Source: Amycolatopsis nalaikhensis (GTDB taxonomy: Bacteria > Actinomycetota > Actinomycetes > Mycobacteriales > Pseudonocardiaceae). Taken from it: a DNA stretch of 64,000 nucleotides. Each line of letters opens with the position of its first letter. Position 1 is the first letter of the stretch. Location of the stretch: NCBI RefSeq assembly GCF_030264295.1, contig NZ_CP127173.1, positions 4,409,501 through 4,473,500 on the forward strand. The letters are read 5' to 3'. The notes beneath the pieces were generated by a model. It made no database searches and was not told the DNA's origin. It saw only the letters and a program-made list of their open reading frames with translations. Below are positions 56,293 through 64,000 of the stretch, one piece after another. Made by a program: the position numbers and the translations under genes.

Positions 56293-56787
56293 CTACTTGG
56301 CGTCGGTGTACGGAACCGCCTTGACGAGGGTGACCTTCTGGGTCTTGCCGTTGGGCAGCTCGTACTCGCGCGACTCGCCCTCCTTGGCGCCGAGCAGGGC
56401 CTTGCCCAGCGGCGACTCCGGGGAGTACACGTCGAGCTCGCCCTCGGCGCCCTCTTCGCGGGTGGCGAGCAGGAACTTCTCGTCCTCGTCGTCGCCCTCG
56501 TACCGGACGGTGAGGACCTTGCCGGGGCCGGCGGTGCCGTCGTTCGCGGGAGCCTCGCCGACCTTGGCCGAGCGCAGCAGCTCCTGGAGGTGCCGGATGC
56601 GCGCTTCGGCCTGGCCCTGCTCTTCGCGGGCGGCGTGGTAGCCGCCGTTCTCCTTGAGGTCGCCTTCTTCGCGGCTGTCGTTGATGCGCGCGGCGATGAC
56701 CGGCCGGTTCTCGATCATTTCGTCGAGCTCCTGCTTGAGCCGGTCGTAGGCATCCTGGGTGAGCCAGGTCACCTTGGTGTCGCTCAC
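56293..56787 (-). CDS. greA: Transcription elongation factor GreA
   Basis: A 164-aa factor that inserts its coiled coil into the RNA polymerase secondary channel and stimulates cleavage of backtracked RNA. The coiled coil covers about residues 5-80 with the acidic tip SREEGDLKENGGYHAA (Asp and Glu near 41-44); the C-terminal FKBP-like domain has YSPESPLGKALLGAKEGE. GTG 56787 is chosen: GAGGAG touches ATG 56796, too close to serve it, but is nine bases from this GTG (VSDTKVTWLT, the usual actinobacterial start). A leader hairpin with 10-bp arms lies at 56837-56862. Confidence 0.95.
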   Translation of the reverse strand: MSDTKVTWLTQDAYDRLKQELDEMIENRPVIAARINDSREEGDLKENGGYHAAREEQGQAEARIRHLQELLRSAKVGEAPANDGTAGPGKVLTVRYEGDDEDEKFLLATREEGAEGELDVYSPESPLGKALLGAKEGESREYELPNGKTQKVTLVKAVPYTDAK

Positions 56788-56874
56788 GGTCACCATCTCC
56801 TCGTCGGGCCTGCCAGGCTTGCGTGTTCAAGCCGGCCCACGCGGGCGCAGTTGCCCGCGTGGCTGAGATAAAGG

Positions 56875-56902
56875 AAAAACACGGCCCGTCGTGGGCCGTG
56901 CT
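56875..56902 (-). terminator. Intrinsic terminator of the DUF4307 gene
   Basis: On the minus strand, stem CACGGCCC / GGGCCGTG with loop ACGAC is followed by TTTTTCC. It ends transcription from 57435 before greA. Confidence 0.88.
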
Positions 56903-56991
56903 GAGGGGTCAGACTATCACGGCGCGACTGGTCGACGCCCGTTAATTCCGCACGCCCCGGGCGTTGGGCGCGCGGTTCACCCCGTTGGCCG

Positions 56992-57435
56992 CTATGGGGT
57001 TGACAGATAGCGTGGTATGTCGTACGAGCAGCCGTACACGTCGGCGGTCACCGGTTCCCCGATGCTCTTGATCGTCGTGCTCATCCTGCTGTACTTCGCG
57101 CCGGCGGGGACCAGGAGCTCTTTGCGGCCGCTCTCGGCGCCGGTCTTGTCGCGGACGCGGACGACGCACACGCCCGGCCTGCTGTCGTCGTCCCTGGTCA
57201 CGTTGATGGTGATTTCCATCGCGTTGCCCGGTTTCGCCTTGAACGCGATGCGCTCGGCGTCGATCGGCGCGGAACCGAGGTTGACGTACGCGATCCACGC
57301 GATCACGCCGCTGACCAGCAGGGCGACGGCCAGGAAGACCCACCGGCGCCACTTCCGGGGCGCTTTGGCGCGGCTGGTGCCGTACCGGCCTTCGGGCAGC
57401 ACGGGGGCTGCCGTTTCCGCCGGTCCGCCTGCCAA
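56992..57435 (-). CDS. DUF4307-type membrane protein
   Basis: A 147-aa protein conserved beside mca in actinobacteria. TTG 57435 is preferred because AGGAGG lies seven bases before it. After about 35 residues (LPEGRYGTSRAKAPRKWRR) comes one membrane helix (WVFLAVALLVSGVIAWIAYV). An outer domain follows (APIDAERIAFKAKPGNAMEI, RPGVCVVRVRDKTGAESGRK, SIGEPVTADVYGCSY). This matches the DUF4307 pattern. Its role is unknown. It is divergent from mca by 136 bp and has its own terminator. Confidence 0.75.
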   Translation of the reverse strand: MAGGPAETAAPVLPEGRYGTSRAKAPRKWRRWVFLAVALLVSGVIAWIAYVNLGSAPIDAERIAFKAKPGNAMEITINVTRDDDSRPGVCVVRVRDKTGAESGRKELLVPAGAKYSRMSTTIKSIGEPVTADVYGCSYDIPRYLSTP

Positions 57436-57571
57436 CGCGGGGCCTCCTGCTCGTTCTTGTCGTACCCGCGGGGACAATGGGGGTGCGGGTACGGCTTCGA
57501 GTATCCGCCCGCTGGGTGGGCGGCCCGCAGGTGGGTCGCGGAATACGGGTAGAGAAGGAGTCGTTCGCAGC

Positions 57572-58468
57572 ATGGTGGACCAGCAGACGAAGCCGCGCTT
57601 GCGCATGATGGCCGTGCACGCACACCCGGACGACGAATCGAGCAAGGGCGCCGCCACGATGGCGCGCTACGCCGCCGAAGGTCACGAGGTGCTCGTCGTC
57701 ACCTGCACCGGGGGTGAAGCCGGCAGCATCCTGAACCCGGCGATGGACCGGCCCGAGGTGTTGGCGAACATGGCCGAGATCCGCCGCGAGGAGATGGCTC
57801 GCGCGGCCAAGATCCTCGGCGTGAGCCACCGCTGGCTGGGCTTCGTCGACTCCGGCCTGCCGGAGGGCGACCCGCTGCCGCCGGTGCCGGAGGGCTCGTT
57901 CGCCGTGGTGCCGCTGGAGGAGTCGACCGAGGCGCTGGTGCGCGTGATCCGCGAGTTCCGCCCGCACGTGATCACGACGTACGACGAGAACGGCGGCTAC
58001 CCGCACCCCGACCACATCCGCACGCACGAGGTGTCGATGGCGGCGTGGGACGCGGCGCCGGACCCGGACCGCTTCCCCGACGCCGGCGAGCCGTGGCAGC
58101 CGCTGAAGCTGTACTACATGCACGGCTTCTCGCGGGCCCGGATGGAGCTGTTCGACCGGGCGCTGAAGGAGGCCGGGCTCGAGTCGCCGTACACCGAGTG
58201 GCTGGCCAACTGGGACCCGGACCGGGCCGATGTGATGGAGCGGGTGACGACCCGCGTCGAGTGCGGTGAATACTTCGACTTGCGGGACGAGGCGCTGAAG
58301 GCGCACGCCACGCAGATCGACCCGACCAGCCGCTGGTTCGCCGTTCCACTGGAGATGCAGCGCGAGGTCTGGCCGACCGAGGAGTACGAGCTGGTCAAGT
58401 CCCTGGTGGACAGCACCTTGCCGGAGGACGACCTGTTCGCCGGCATCAAGGAGAAGGTGAACACATGA
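57572..58468 (+). CDS. mca: Mycothiol S-conjugate amidase
   Basis: A 298-aa zinc amidase. The PIG-L/LmbE zinc motif is MMAVHAHPDDESSKGAAT (His13, Asp16 region), with the third ligand in YPHPDHIRTHEV; TYDENGGYPHPDH is the Mca-type substrate block. Mca cleaves mycothiol S-conjugates of toxins and antibiotics, releasing a mercapturic acid for export. The related MshB is shorter and lacks the long C-terminal part seen here (RVECGEYFDLRDEALKAHAT). ATG 57572 follows GAAGGAG. The next gene overlaps by ATGA. It shows that the organism makes mycothiol. Confidence 0.94.
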   Translation: MVDQQTKPRLRMMAVHAHPDDESSKGAATMARYAAEGHEVLVVTCTGGEAGSILNPAMDRPEVLANMAEIRREEMARAAKILGVSHRWLGFVDSGLPEGDPLPPVPEGSFAVVPLEESTEALVRVIREFRPHVITTYDENGGYPHPDHIRTHEVSMAAWDAAPDPDRFPDAGEPWQPLKLYYMHGFSRARMELFDRALKEAGLESPYTEWLANWDPDRADVMERVTTRVECGEYFDLRDEALKAHATQIDPTSRWFAVPLEMQREVWPTEEYELVKSLVDSTLPEDDLFAGIKEKVNT

Positions 58469-58797
58469 GTCTGACGCTGCCGGCCGGCGTGGCGCTTCCG
58501 GTGACCGCGTCGGCCCTGGTGTGGGCGCAGCAACCGGGCAACGGCGACAACGGCGGGCAGGGGGAGGACTTCGGCAAGTCGTCCCCGGTCGGCTTCCTGG
58601 TGCTGATCCTGTTCCTCATCGCGGTGGCCTTCCTGGTCCGCTCGATGACGAAGCACCTGAAGCGCGTCCCGGCGAGCTTCGACGACCCGCCCGCCGAAGA
58701 GGCCGCGCCGGAGCCGGAGAAGGCCGAAGAGAAGAAGCAGGACGAAGCGGCCGAGAAGCCCGCGAAGGACTCCTCGGCCGCGTCGAAGACCGACTAG
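58465..58797 (+). CDS. Small membrane protein coupled to mca
   Basis: A 110-aa protein whose ATG overlaps the mca stop (ATGA). Residues 1-20 are a hydrophobic start (LTLPAGVALPVTASALVWA). A membrane helix follows (VGFLVLILFLIAVAFLVRSM), then a charged Glu/Lys/Ala tail (APEPEKAEEKKQDEAAEKPA). This arrangement is common next to mca in actinobacteria. No known domain. It converges directly on the Pnkp gene; the stop codons are adjacent. Confidence 0.7.
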   Translation: MSLTLPAGVALPVTASALVWAQQPGNGDNGGQGEDFGKSSPVGFLVLILFLIAVAFLVRSMTKHLKRVPASFDDPPAEEAAPEPEKAEEKKQDEAAEKPAKDSSAASKTD

Positions 58798-61290
58798 CTA
58801 CAACCGCGGGTCGACCGGGTCCGACTCCAGCGCGAGGACCGCGAACACGCATTCGTGGACCCGCCAGAGCGGCTCGCCCCGTGCCACGCGCTCGAGCGCC
58901 TCGAGGCCGAGCGCGTACTCGCGCAGCGCGAGCATCCGCTTCCGGTTGAGCCCGCGCTTGCGCAGCCGCTCCAGGTTCGACGGCAGCGTGTAGTCGGGCC
59001 CGTAGATGATCCGCAGGTACTCGCGCCCGCGCACCTTCACCCCGGGCTGCGCCAGCCCGCGCGCGCCCCGCGTCAGGTTCGCCGAGGGCTTGACGACCAT
59101 GCCCTCGCCGCCGGACGCGGTCAGCTCCTCCCACCACGCGATGCCCGCGGCGACCGACGACTCGTCCAGCGTGTCGACCGCCAGCGTCCGGGTCCGCTGG
59201 AAGCGCGGACCCGCGAGGCTCTCCAGCCGCGCGAGGTGCCACGAGTGCGGCCGGTCGTGGTACGCCCGACCCTCGGACGCCAGCAGCTGGAACGGCGCCA
59301 GCCGCACCCCGTCGAGCCCCGACGTCGGCCAGCAGTAGCGCCGGTACGCCGCCCGGTAGGAGTCCACTGTGGACGACCGGGTGGCCGTCCGCGCCAGCAG
59401 GTCCGAGACGTCGATGCCGCGTGCGGCCGTCGTCGACAGCGCCGAGACCGCGGCGGGCAGGACGGCTTCGGCCGCCGCGCCCACCGACGCGTACTGCGAA
59501 GAGATCAGCGACCCCGCCTTGGCGCTCCACGGCAGCAGCTCGGCGTCGAGCAGCAGCCAGCCCGTGTCCAGCTCGTCGAACAGGTCGGCGGCCGCCGACC
59601 GCACGTCCGCCAGCAGCTCGAGGTTCTGCGCGGCCGAGAAGAACGGCCGCCCGGTGCGCGTGTACACCGCGCCGCCGCCGCGGATGCCGAACCGCCGGTA
59701 GCCGGTTTCGTCGTCCCGGCACACCAGCACGACGGCCCGCGAGCCCATGTGCTTCTCTTCGCAGACGACCGACTGGACGCCGGCCGCGCGGAACTCGGCG
59801 AACGCCTCCTCCGGGTGCTCCAGGTAGTCCTCCCGCGAAGACGTCGAGCACGGCGCCATCGTCGGCGGCAGGTAGAGCAGCCACCGCGGGTCGACCGCGA
59901 ACCGGCTCATCACCTCCAGTGCCGCCGCCGACTGCTCCGCCGAGACGCCGACCCGGCCGTGGTGCGCGGTCTGCACGATCCGCTTGCCGGTGACGTCCGC
60001 CAGCTCCAGCACCGCGGGCTCGCGCCCACCCAACGGCCGCGACGCGTCGAGCGGCTTGGTCGGCTCGTACCAGACGCGGTGCGCCTTCACCGAGACGACT
60101 TCGCGCTCGGGGTAGCGCAACGCGGTCAGCTTGCCGCCGAACACCGCGCCCGTGTCGAGGCACATGGTGTTGTTGACCCACTCCGGCTCCAGCGTCGGCG
60201 TGTGCCCGTAGAGGACCATCGCGGACCCGCGGTAGTCGCGGGCCCACGGCAGCCGCACCGGCAGGCCGTACTCGTCGGTCTCGCCGGTCGTGTCGCCGTA
60301 GAGGGCCATGCTGCGCACGCGCCCGGACGCGCGCCCGTGGTAGCGCTCGGGCAGCCCGGCGTGCGCGACGACGAGGTTGCCGCCGTCGAGGACGTAGTGC
60401 GCGATGAGCCCGTCGCAGAACTCGTGCACCTGCCGCCGGAACTCCTCGCTCTCCGCGCCGAGCTGCTCGAGCGACTCGGCGAGCCCGTGCGCGACGTTCA
60501 CCTTCCGGCCGTGCAGCGCGCGCACCAGCTTCTGCTCGTGGTTCCCGCAGACGACCAGCGCGTTCCCGGCCGCGGCCATCCCCATCACGCGCCGCAGCAC
60601 ACCCGGGGTGTCCGGCCCGCGGTCGACGAGGTCGCCGACGAACACCGCGGTCCGCCCGGCCGGGTGCACGCCGTCGACGTAGCCCAGCTCGGCCAGCAGC
60701 TCCTCGAGCTCGGCCGCGCAGCCGTGGACGTCGCCGATGACGTCGAACGGCCCGGTCAGCTCGCGCTTGTCGTTGCGCAGCGGCTCGACGACGATCTCCG
60801 CCTCGGCCACCTCGGCCTCGCCGCGCAGCACGTGCACACGCCGGAAACCCTCGCGCTCCAACGACTTCAGCGACCGCTGCAGCTCACCGCGCTGCCGCCG
60901 GATGACGTGGTCGCCGAAGTCGCGGTCCGGGCGGGCCGCGTTGCGCGCCGCGCAGACCGCGATCGGCAAGTCGAGCACGATCGCCGTCGGCAGGACGTCG
61001 TGCTCCTTCGCGAGCTTCACCAGGCTCGCCCGCGAAGCGCGCTGGACGTTCGTCGCGTCGATGACGGTCATCCGGCCGGCCGCGAGCCGCTTCCCGGCGA
61101 CGTAGTGCAGGGCGTCGAAGGCGTCGGCGGAGGCGGACTGGTCGTTCTCGTCGTCGGCGACGAGGCCGCGGAAGAAGTCGCTGGAGAGCACCTGCGTCGG
61201 CGCGAAGTGCGTGCGCGCGAACGTCGACTTGCCGGAACCGGAAGCGCCGACGAGCACGACGAGCGACATGTCGGGGACGGTCAGCTTCAC
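58798..61290 (-). CDS. Bacterial Pnkp: polynucleotide kinase-phosphatase with ligase-type adenylyltransferase domain
   Basis: An 830-aa three-domain RNA-repair enzyme. The kinase (about 1-170) has the P-loop GASGSGKSTFAR and VIDATNVQRASR. The metallophosphoesterase (about 180-475) has FDVIGDVHGC, GDLVDRGPDTPG, VVCGNHEQKLV and VLYGHTPT. The nucleotidyl transferase (about 490-830) has the lysine motif EEKHMGSRAVV and GEGMVVKP. Pnkp heals the 5'-OH and 2',3'-cyclic phosphate ends left by RNases and, with Hen1, seals them. GTG 61290 is backed by AAGGAGGT and overlaps the Hen1 stop (GTGA), giving tight coupling. Architecture matches the characterised Clostridium thermocellum enzyme. Confidence 0.93.
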   Translation of the reverse strand: MKLTVPDMSLVVLVGASGSGKSTFARTHFAPTQVLSSDFFRGLVADDENDQSASADAFDALHYVAGKRLAAGRMTVIDATNVQRASRASLVKLAKEHDVLPTAIVLDLPIAVCAARNAARPDRDFGDHVIRRQRGELQRSLKSLEREGFRRVHVLRGEAEVAEAEIVVEPLRNDKRELTGPFDVIGDVHGCAAELEELLAELGYVDGVHPAGRTAVFVGDLVDRGPDTPGVLRRVMGMAAAGNALVVCGNHEQKLVRALHGRKVNVAHGLAESLEQLGAESEEFRRQVHEFCDGLIAHYVLDGGNLVVAHAGLPERYHGRASGRVRSMALYGDTTGETDEYGLPVRLPWARDYRGSAMVLYGHTPTLEPEWVNNTMCLDTGAVFGGKLTALRYPEREVVSVKAHRVWYEPTKPLDASRPLGGREPAVLELADVTGKRIVQTAHHGRVGVSAEQSAAALEVMSRFAVDPRWLLYLPPTMAPCSTSSREDYLEHPEEAFAEFRAAGVQSVVCEEKHMGSRAVVLVCRDDETGYRRFGIRGGGAVYTRTGRPFFSAAQNLELLADVRSAAADLFDELDTGWLLLDAELLPWSAKAGSLISSQYASVGAAAEAVLPAAVSALSTTAARGIDVSDLLARTATRSSTVDSYRAAYRRYCWPTSGLDGVRLAPFQLLASEGRAYHDRPHSWHLARLESLAGPRFQRTRTLAVDTLDESSVAAGIAWWEELTASGGEGMVVKPSANLTRGARGLAQPGVKVRGREYLRIIYGPDYTLPSNLERLRKRGLNRKRMLALREYALGLEALERVARGEPLWRVHECVFAVLALESDPVDPRL

Positions 61291-62654
61291 GCGGCCACCT
61301 CCTTGCTGGTCGTGAAGACCGCCAGCTGGGTCGGCGGTCCCGATTCCTGGTCCTCCGGTCCGATCGGCAGGTACCGGACGTCGTAGCCGCGCCGGGTCGC
61401 GACGCCGTCCGCCCAGGCGCGGAACTCGGCTCGGGTCCATTCGAACCGGTGGTCGGCGTGCCGGAAATGCCCCATCGGCAGGAATTCGAACAGCCGGTTG
61501 TACTCCGCGTTGGGCGTCGTGACGACGACGGTCCGCGGCGCGGCGACCTCGAAGACGGCGTGCTCCAGCGCGGGCAGCCGCTCCTCGTCGACGTGTTCGA
61601 CGACCTCCATCAGCACGGCGGCGTCGTAGCCGGCCAGCGCCGGGTCGGCGTAGGTCAGCGCGGAGTGCCGCAGCGTGACGCGGCTGTTGTCCTTGAGCCG
61701 CTTCTCCGCGACGTTCAGCGCGCTGCTGGAGACGTCGACGCCGACGATCTCGGTGAAGGACCGCTCCTTCTCGAGGACGCGCAGCAGCGCACCGCTGCCG
61801 CAGCCGAGGTCGAGGACACGCCGGGCACCCGCGGCCCGCAGCACGGCGAGCACGCTGCCGTGGCGCTGCGAGGCGAGGCTCTCCGGCTTGTCGGGCAGCT
61901 CGGTGACGACGGCCTCGGCCTCCGCCGGGACGTCGTCGGCCTCGGCGAGCCGCGAAAGCGCGTAGTTCACGACCGGGCGGCGCCGCTCGAGGTACCGGTT
62001 GGTGATGAGCGTCCGCTCGGGGTGCGCGGCGAGCCAGCCGTCGCCGGCGCGCAGCAGCTTGTCGGCCTCGTCCTGGCCGACCCAGTAGTGCTTGTCACCG
62101 TCGAGCGCGGGCAGCAGGACGTAGAGGTGGCGCAGCGCGTCGGCGACGCGCTGGGTGCCGGTCAGCCGCAGGTCGACGTACCGGCTGTCGCCCCACTGCG
62201 GGAACTGCGGGTCGAGCGGGATCGGCGTCGCGCTGACCTGCCAGCCGAGCGGCGCGAAGAGCTTGTGCACGACCTCGGCACCCCCGCGCGCGGACAGCGA
62301 GGGAAGGTGGATCTCCAGGTCGAAGGGCTCGTCGACGAGCTCGGGACGCGCGGAGCAGCGCCCGGCGAGAGCGGTCGTGAAGGCGGCCCGCAACGCGACG
62401 GCGAGGTACGAGCCCCCGGCGTAGGGCCGGTCGTTGACGTACTGGGTCAGCGAGGTCCCACCACCGCGGACGAGCCCGACGGGATCGATCTCGACGAACA
62501 GCGCGGCGGTGCACCGCCCCGGCGCGGCTTCGGGGTAGAAGACGTGCGCGGTCCCGGCCGAGAGCGCGACCGACTGCGCCTTCTCCGGATGCTTGTGCAG
62601 GAGAAAGCCCAGGTCGGTGGCGGGGGTGCGGGTCGTCGTGATCGTCAGCAACAC
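61287..62654 (-). CDS. Hen1: 3'-terminal RNA ribose 2'-O-methyltransferase
   Basis: A 455-aa protein. The N-terminal half (about 1-235; FLLHKHPEKAQSVALSAG, TSLTQYVNDRPYAGGSYLAV) is the bacterial-specific domain that contacts and activates Pnkp. The C-terminal half is a SAM methyltransferase: VLDLGCGSGALLRVLEKE, then the Mn-binding MEVVEHVDEERL and GHFRHADHRFEW (Glu, Glu, His, His). It methylates the 2'-OH at an RNA break before sealing, so a ribotoxin cannot cut there again. It is the first gene of a two-gene unit with Pnkp on the minus strand. Start ATG 62654. Confidence 0.93.
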   Translation of the reverse strand: MLLTITTTRTPATDLGFLLHKHPEKAQSVALSAGTAHVFYPEAAPGRCTAALFVEIDPVGLVRGGGTSLTQYVNDRPYAGGSYLAVALRAAFTTALAGRCSARPELVDEPFDLEIHLPSLSARGGAEVVHKLFAPLGWQVSATPIPLDPQFPQWGDSRYVDLRLTGTQRVADALRHLYVLLPALDGDKHYWVGQDEADKLLRAGDGWLAAHPERTLITNRYLERRRPVVNYALSRLAEADDVPAEAEAVVTELPDKPESLASQRHGSVLAVLRAAGARRVLDLGCGSGALLRVLEKERSFTEIVGVDVSSSALNVAEKRLKDNSRVTLRHSALTYADPALAGYDAAVLMEVVEHVDEERLPALEHAVFEVAAPRTVVVTTPNAEYNRLFEFLPMGHFRHADHRFEWTRAEFRAWADGVATRRGYDVRYLPIGPEDQESGPPTQLAVFTTSKEVAA

Positions 62655-62719
62655 CGGCTCAGTGTGGCGGAGCGACCGGTGACCGCGCGCCCGGTTTTCC
62701 CGGGTGCCACCCTGGAGGC

Positions 62720-64000
<1,281 letters not shown>

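Overview
The window is about 70% GC-rich actinomycete DNA. Mycothiol conjugate amidase, WXG100/EspC-type secretion proteins, DasR-like operators, SARP regulators, GTG starts and GTGA/ATGA overlaps all point to the Pseudonocardiaceae, most likely an Amycolatopsis-like organism. That assignment is inference from gene content; no rRNA or marker gene allows a firm placement.

Layout. 0.1-4 kb: polymer utilisation, with an AraC regulator, an exported intradiol dioxygenase fused to a chitin/cellulose-binding module, a frameshifted type II thioesterase and a GH19 chitinase. Two DasR-type operator candidates lie here. 4.3-8.4 kb: small regulators, a methyltransferase, an aldo/keto reductase and a GH3/NagZ-type hydrolase. 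8.5-13.5 kb: an operon led by an aspartate-less LuxR-type regulator, then a sugar ABC importer and a GH1 beta-glucosidase. 13.4-20.5 kb: two tandem giant SARP/AAA/TPR regulators. 20.7-21.8 kb: a coupled WXG100 pair and a second aspartate-less LuxR regulator. 21.9-35 kb: amidase, first IS copy, a DivIVA-like coiled-coil protein, a two-domain acyl-CoA reductase, a class F sortase with a surface protein, a BI-1 protein, an LppU-like protein, an MFS exporter and a thiolase. 35-45.5 kb: IclR regulator, AbfB-type lectin domain, pentapeptide-repeat protein, cystathionine beta-synthase and gamma-lyase (reverse transsulfuration), membrane proteins and the second IS copy. 45.6-54.8 kb: threonine dehydratase, then on the minus strand a five-gene type VII polymorphic-toxin operon (YbaB-like, EspC-like, 1354-aa WXG/nuclease toxin, two YezG-type immunity genes), followed by 4-hydroxyphenylpyruvate dioxygenase with a divergent Lrp regulator. 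55-64 kb: MBL protein, GreA, a DUF4307 protein, Mca, and a coupled Hen1-Pnkp RNA-repair pair beside a YyaL/DUF255 thioredoxin-fold protein cut by the window end.

The most notable system is the toxin operon. Its 3' end overlaps the first immunity gene, and the two downstream genes together carry three copies of one immunity module. Other points of interest are the RNA-repair pair, families of intergenic palindromes whose copies differ by compensatory stem changes, two apparently identical 1069-bp IS elements that both inserted into the same palindrome motif, and matching operator-like sites in front of the two aspartate-less LuxR genes.
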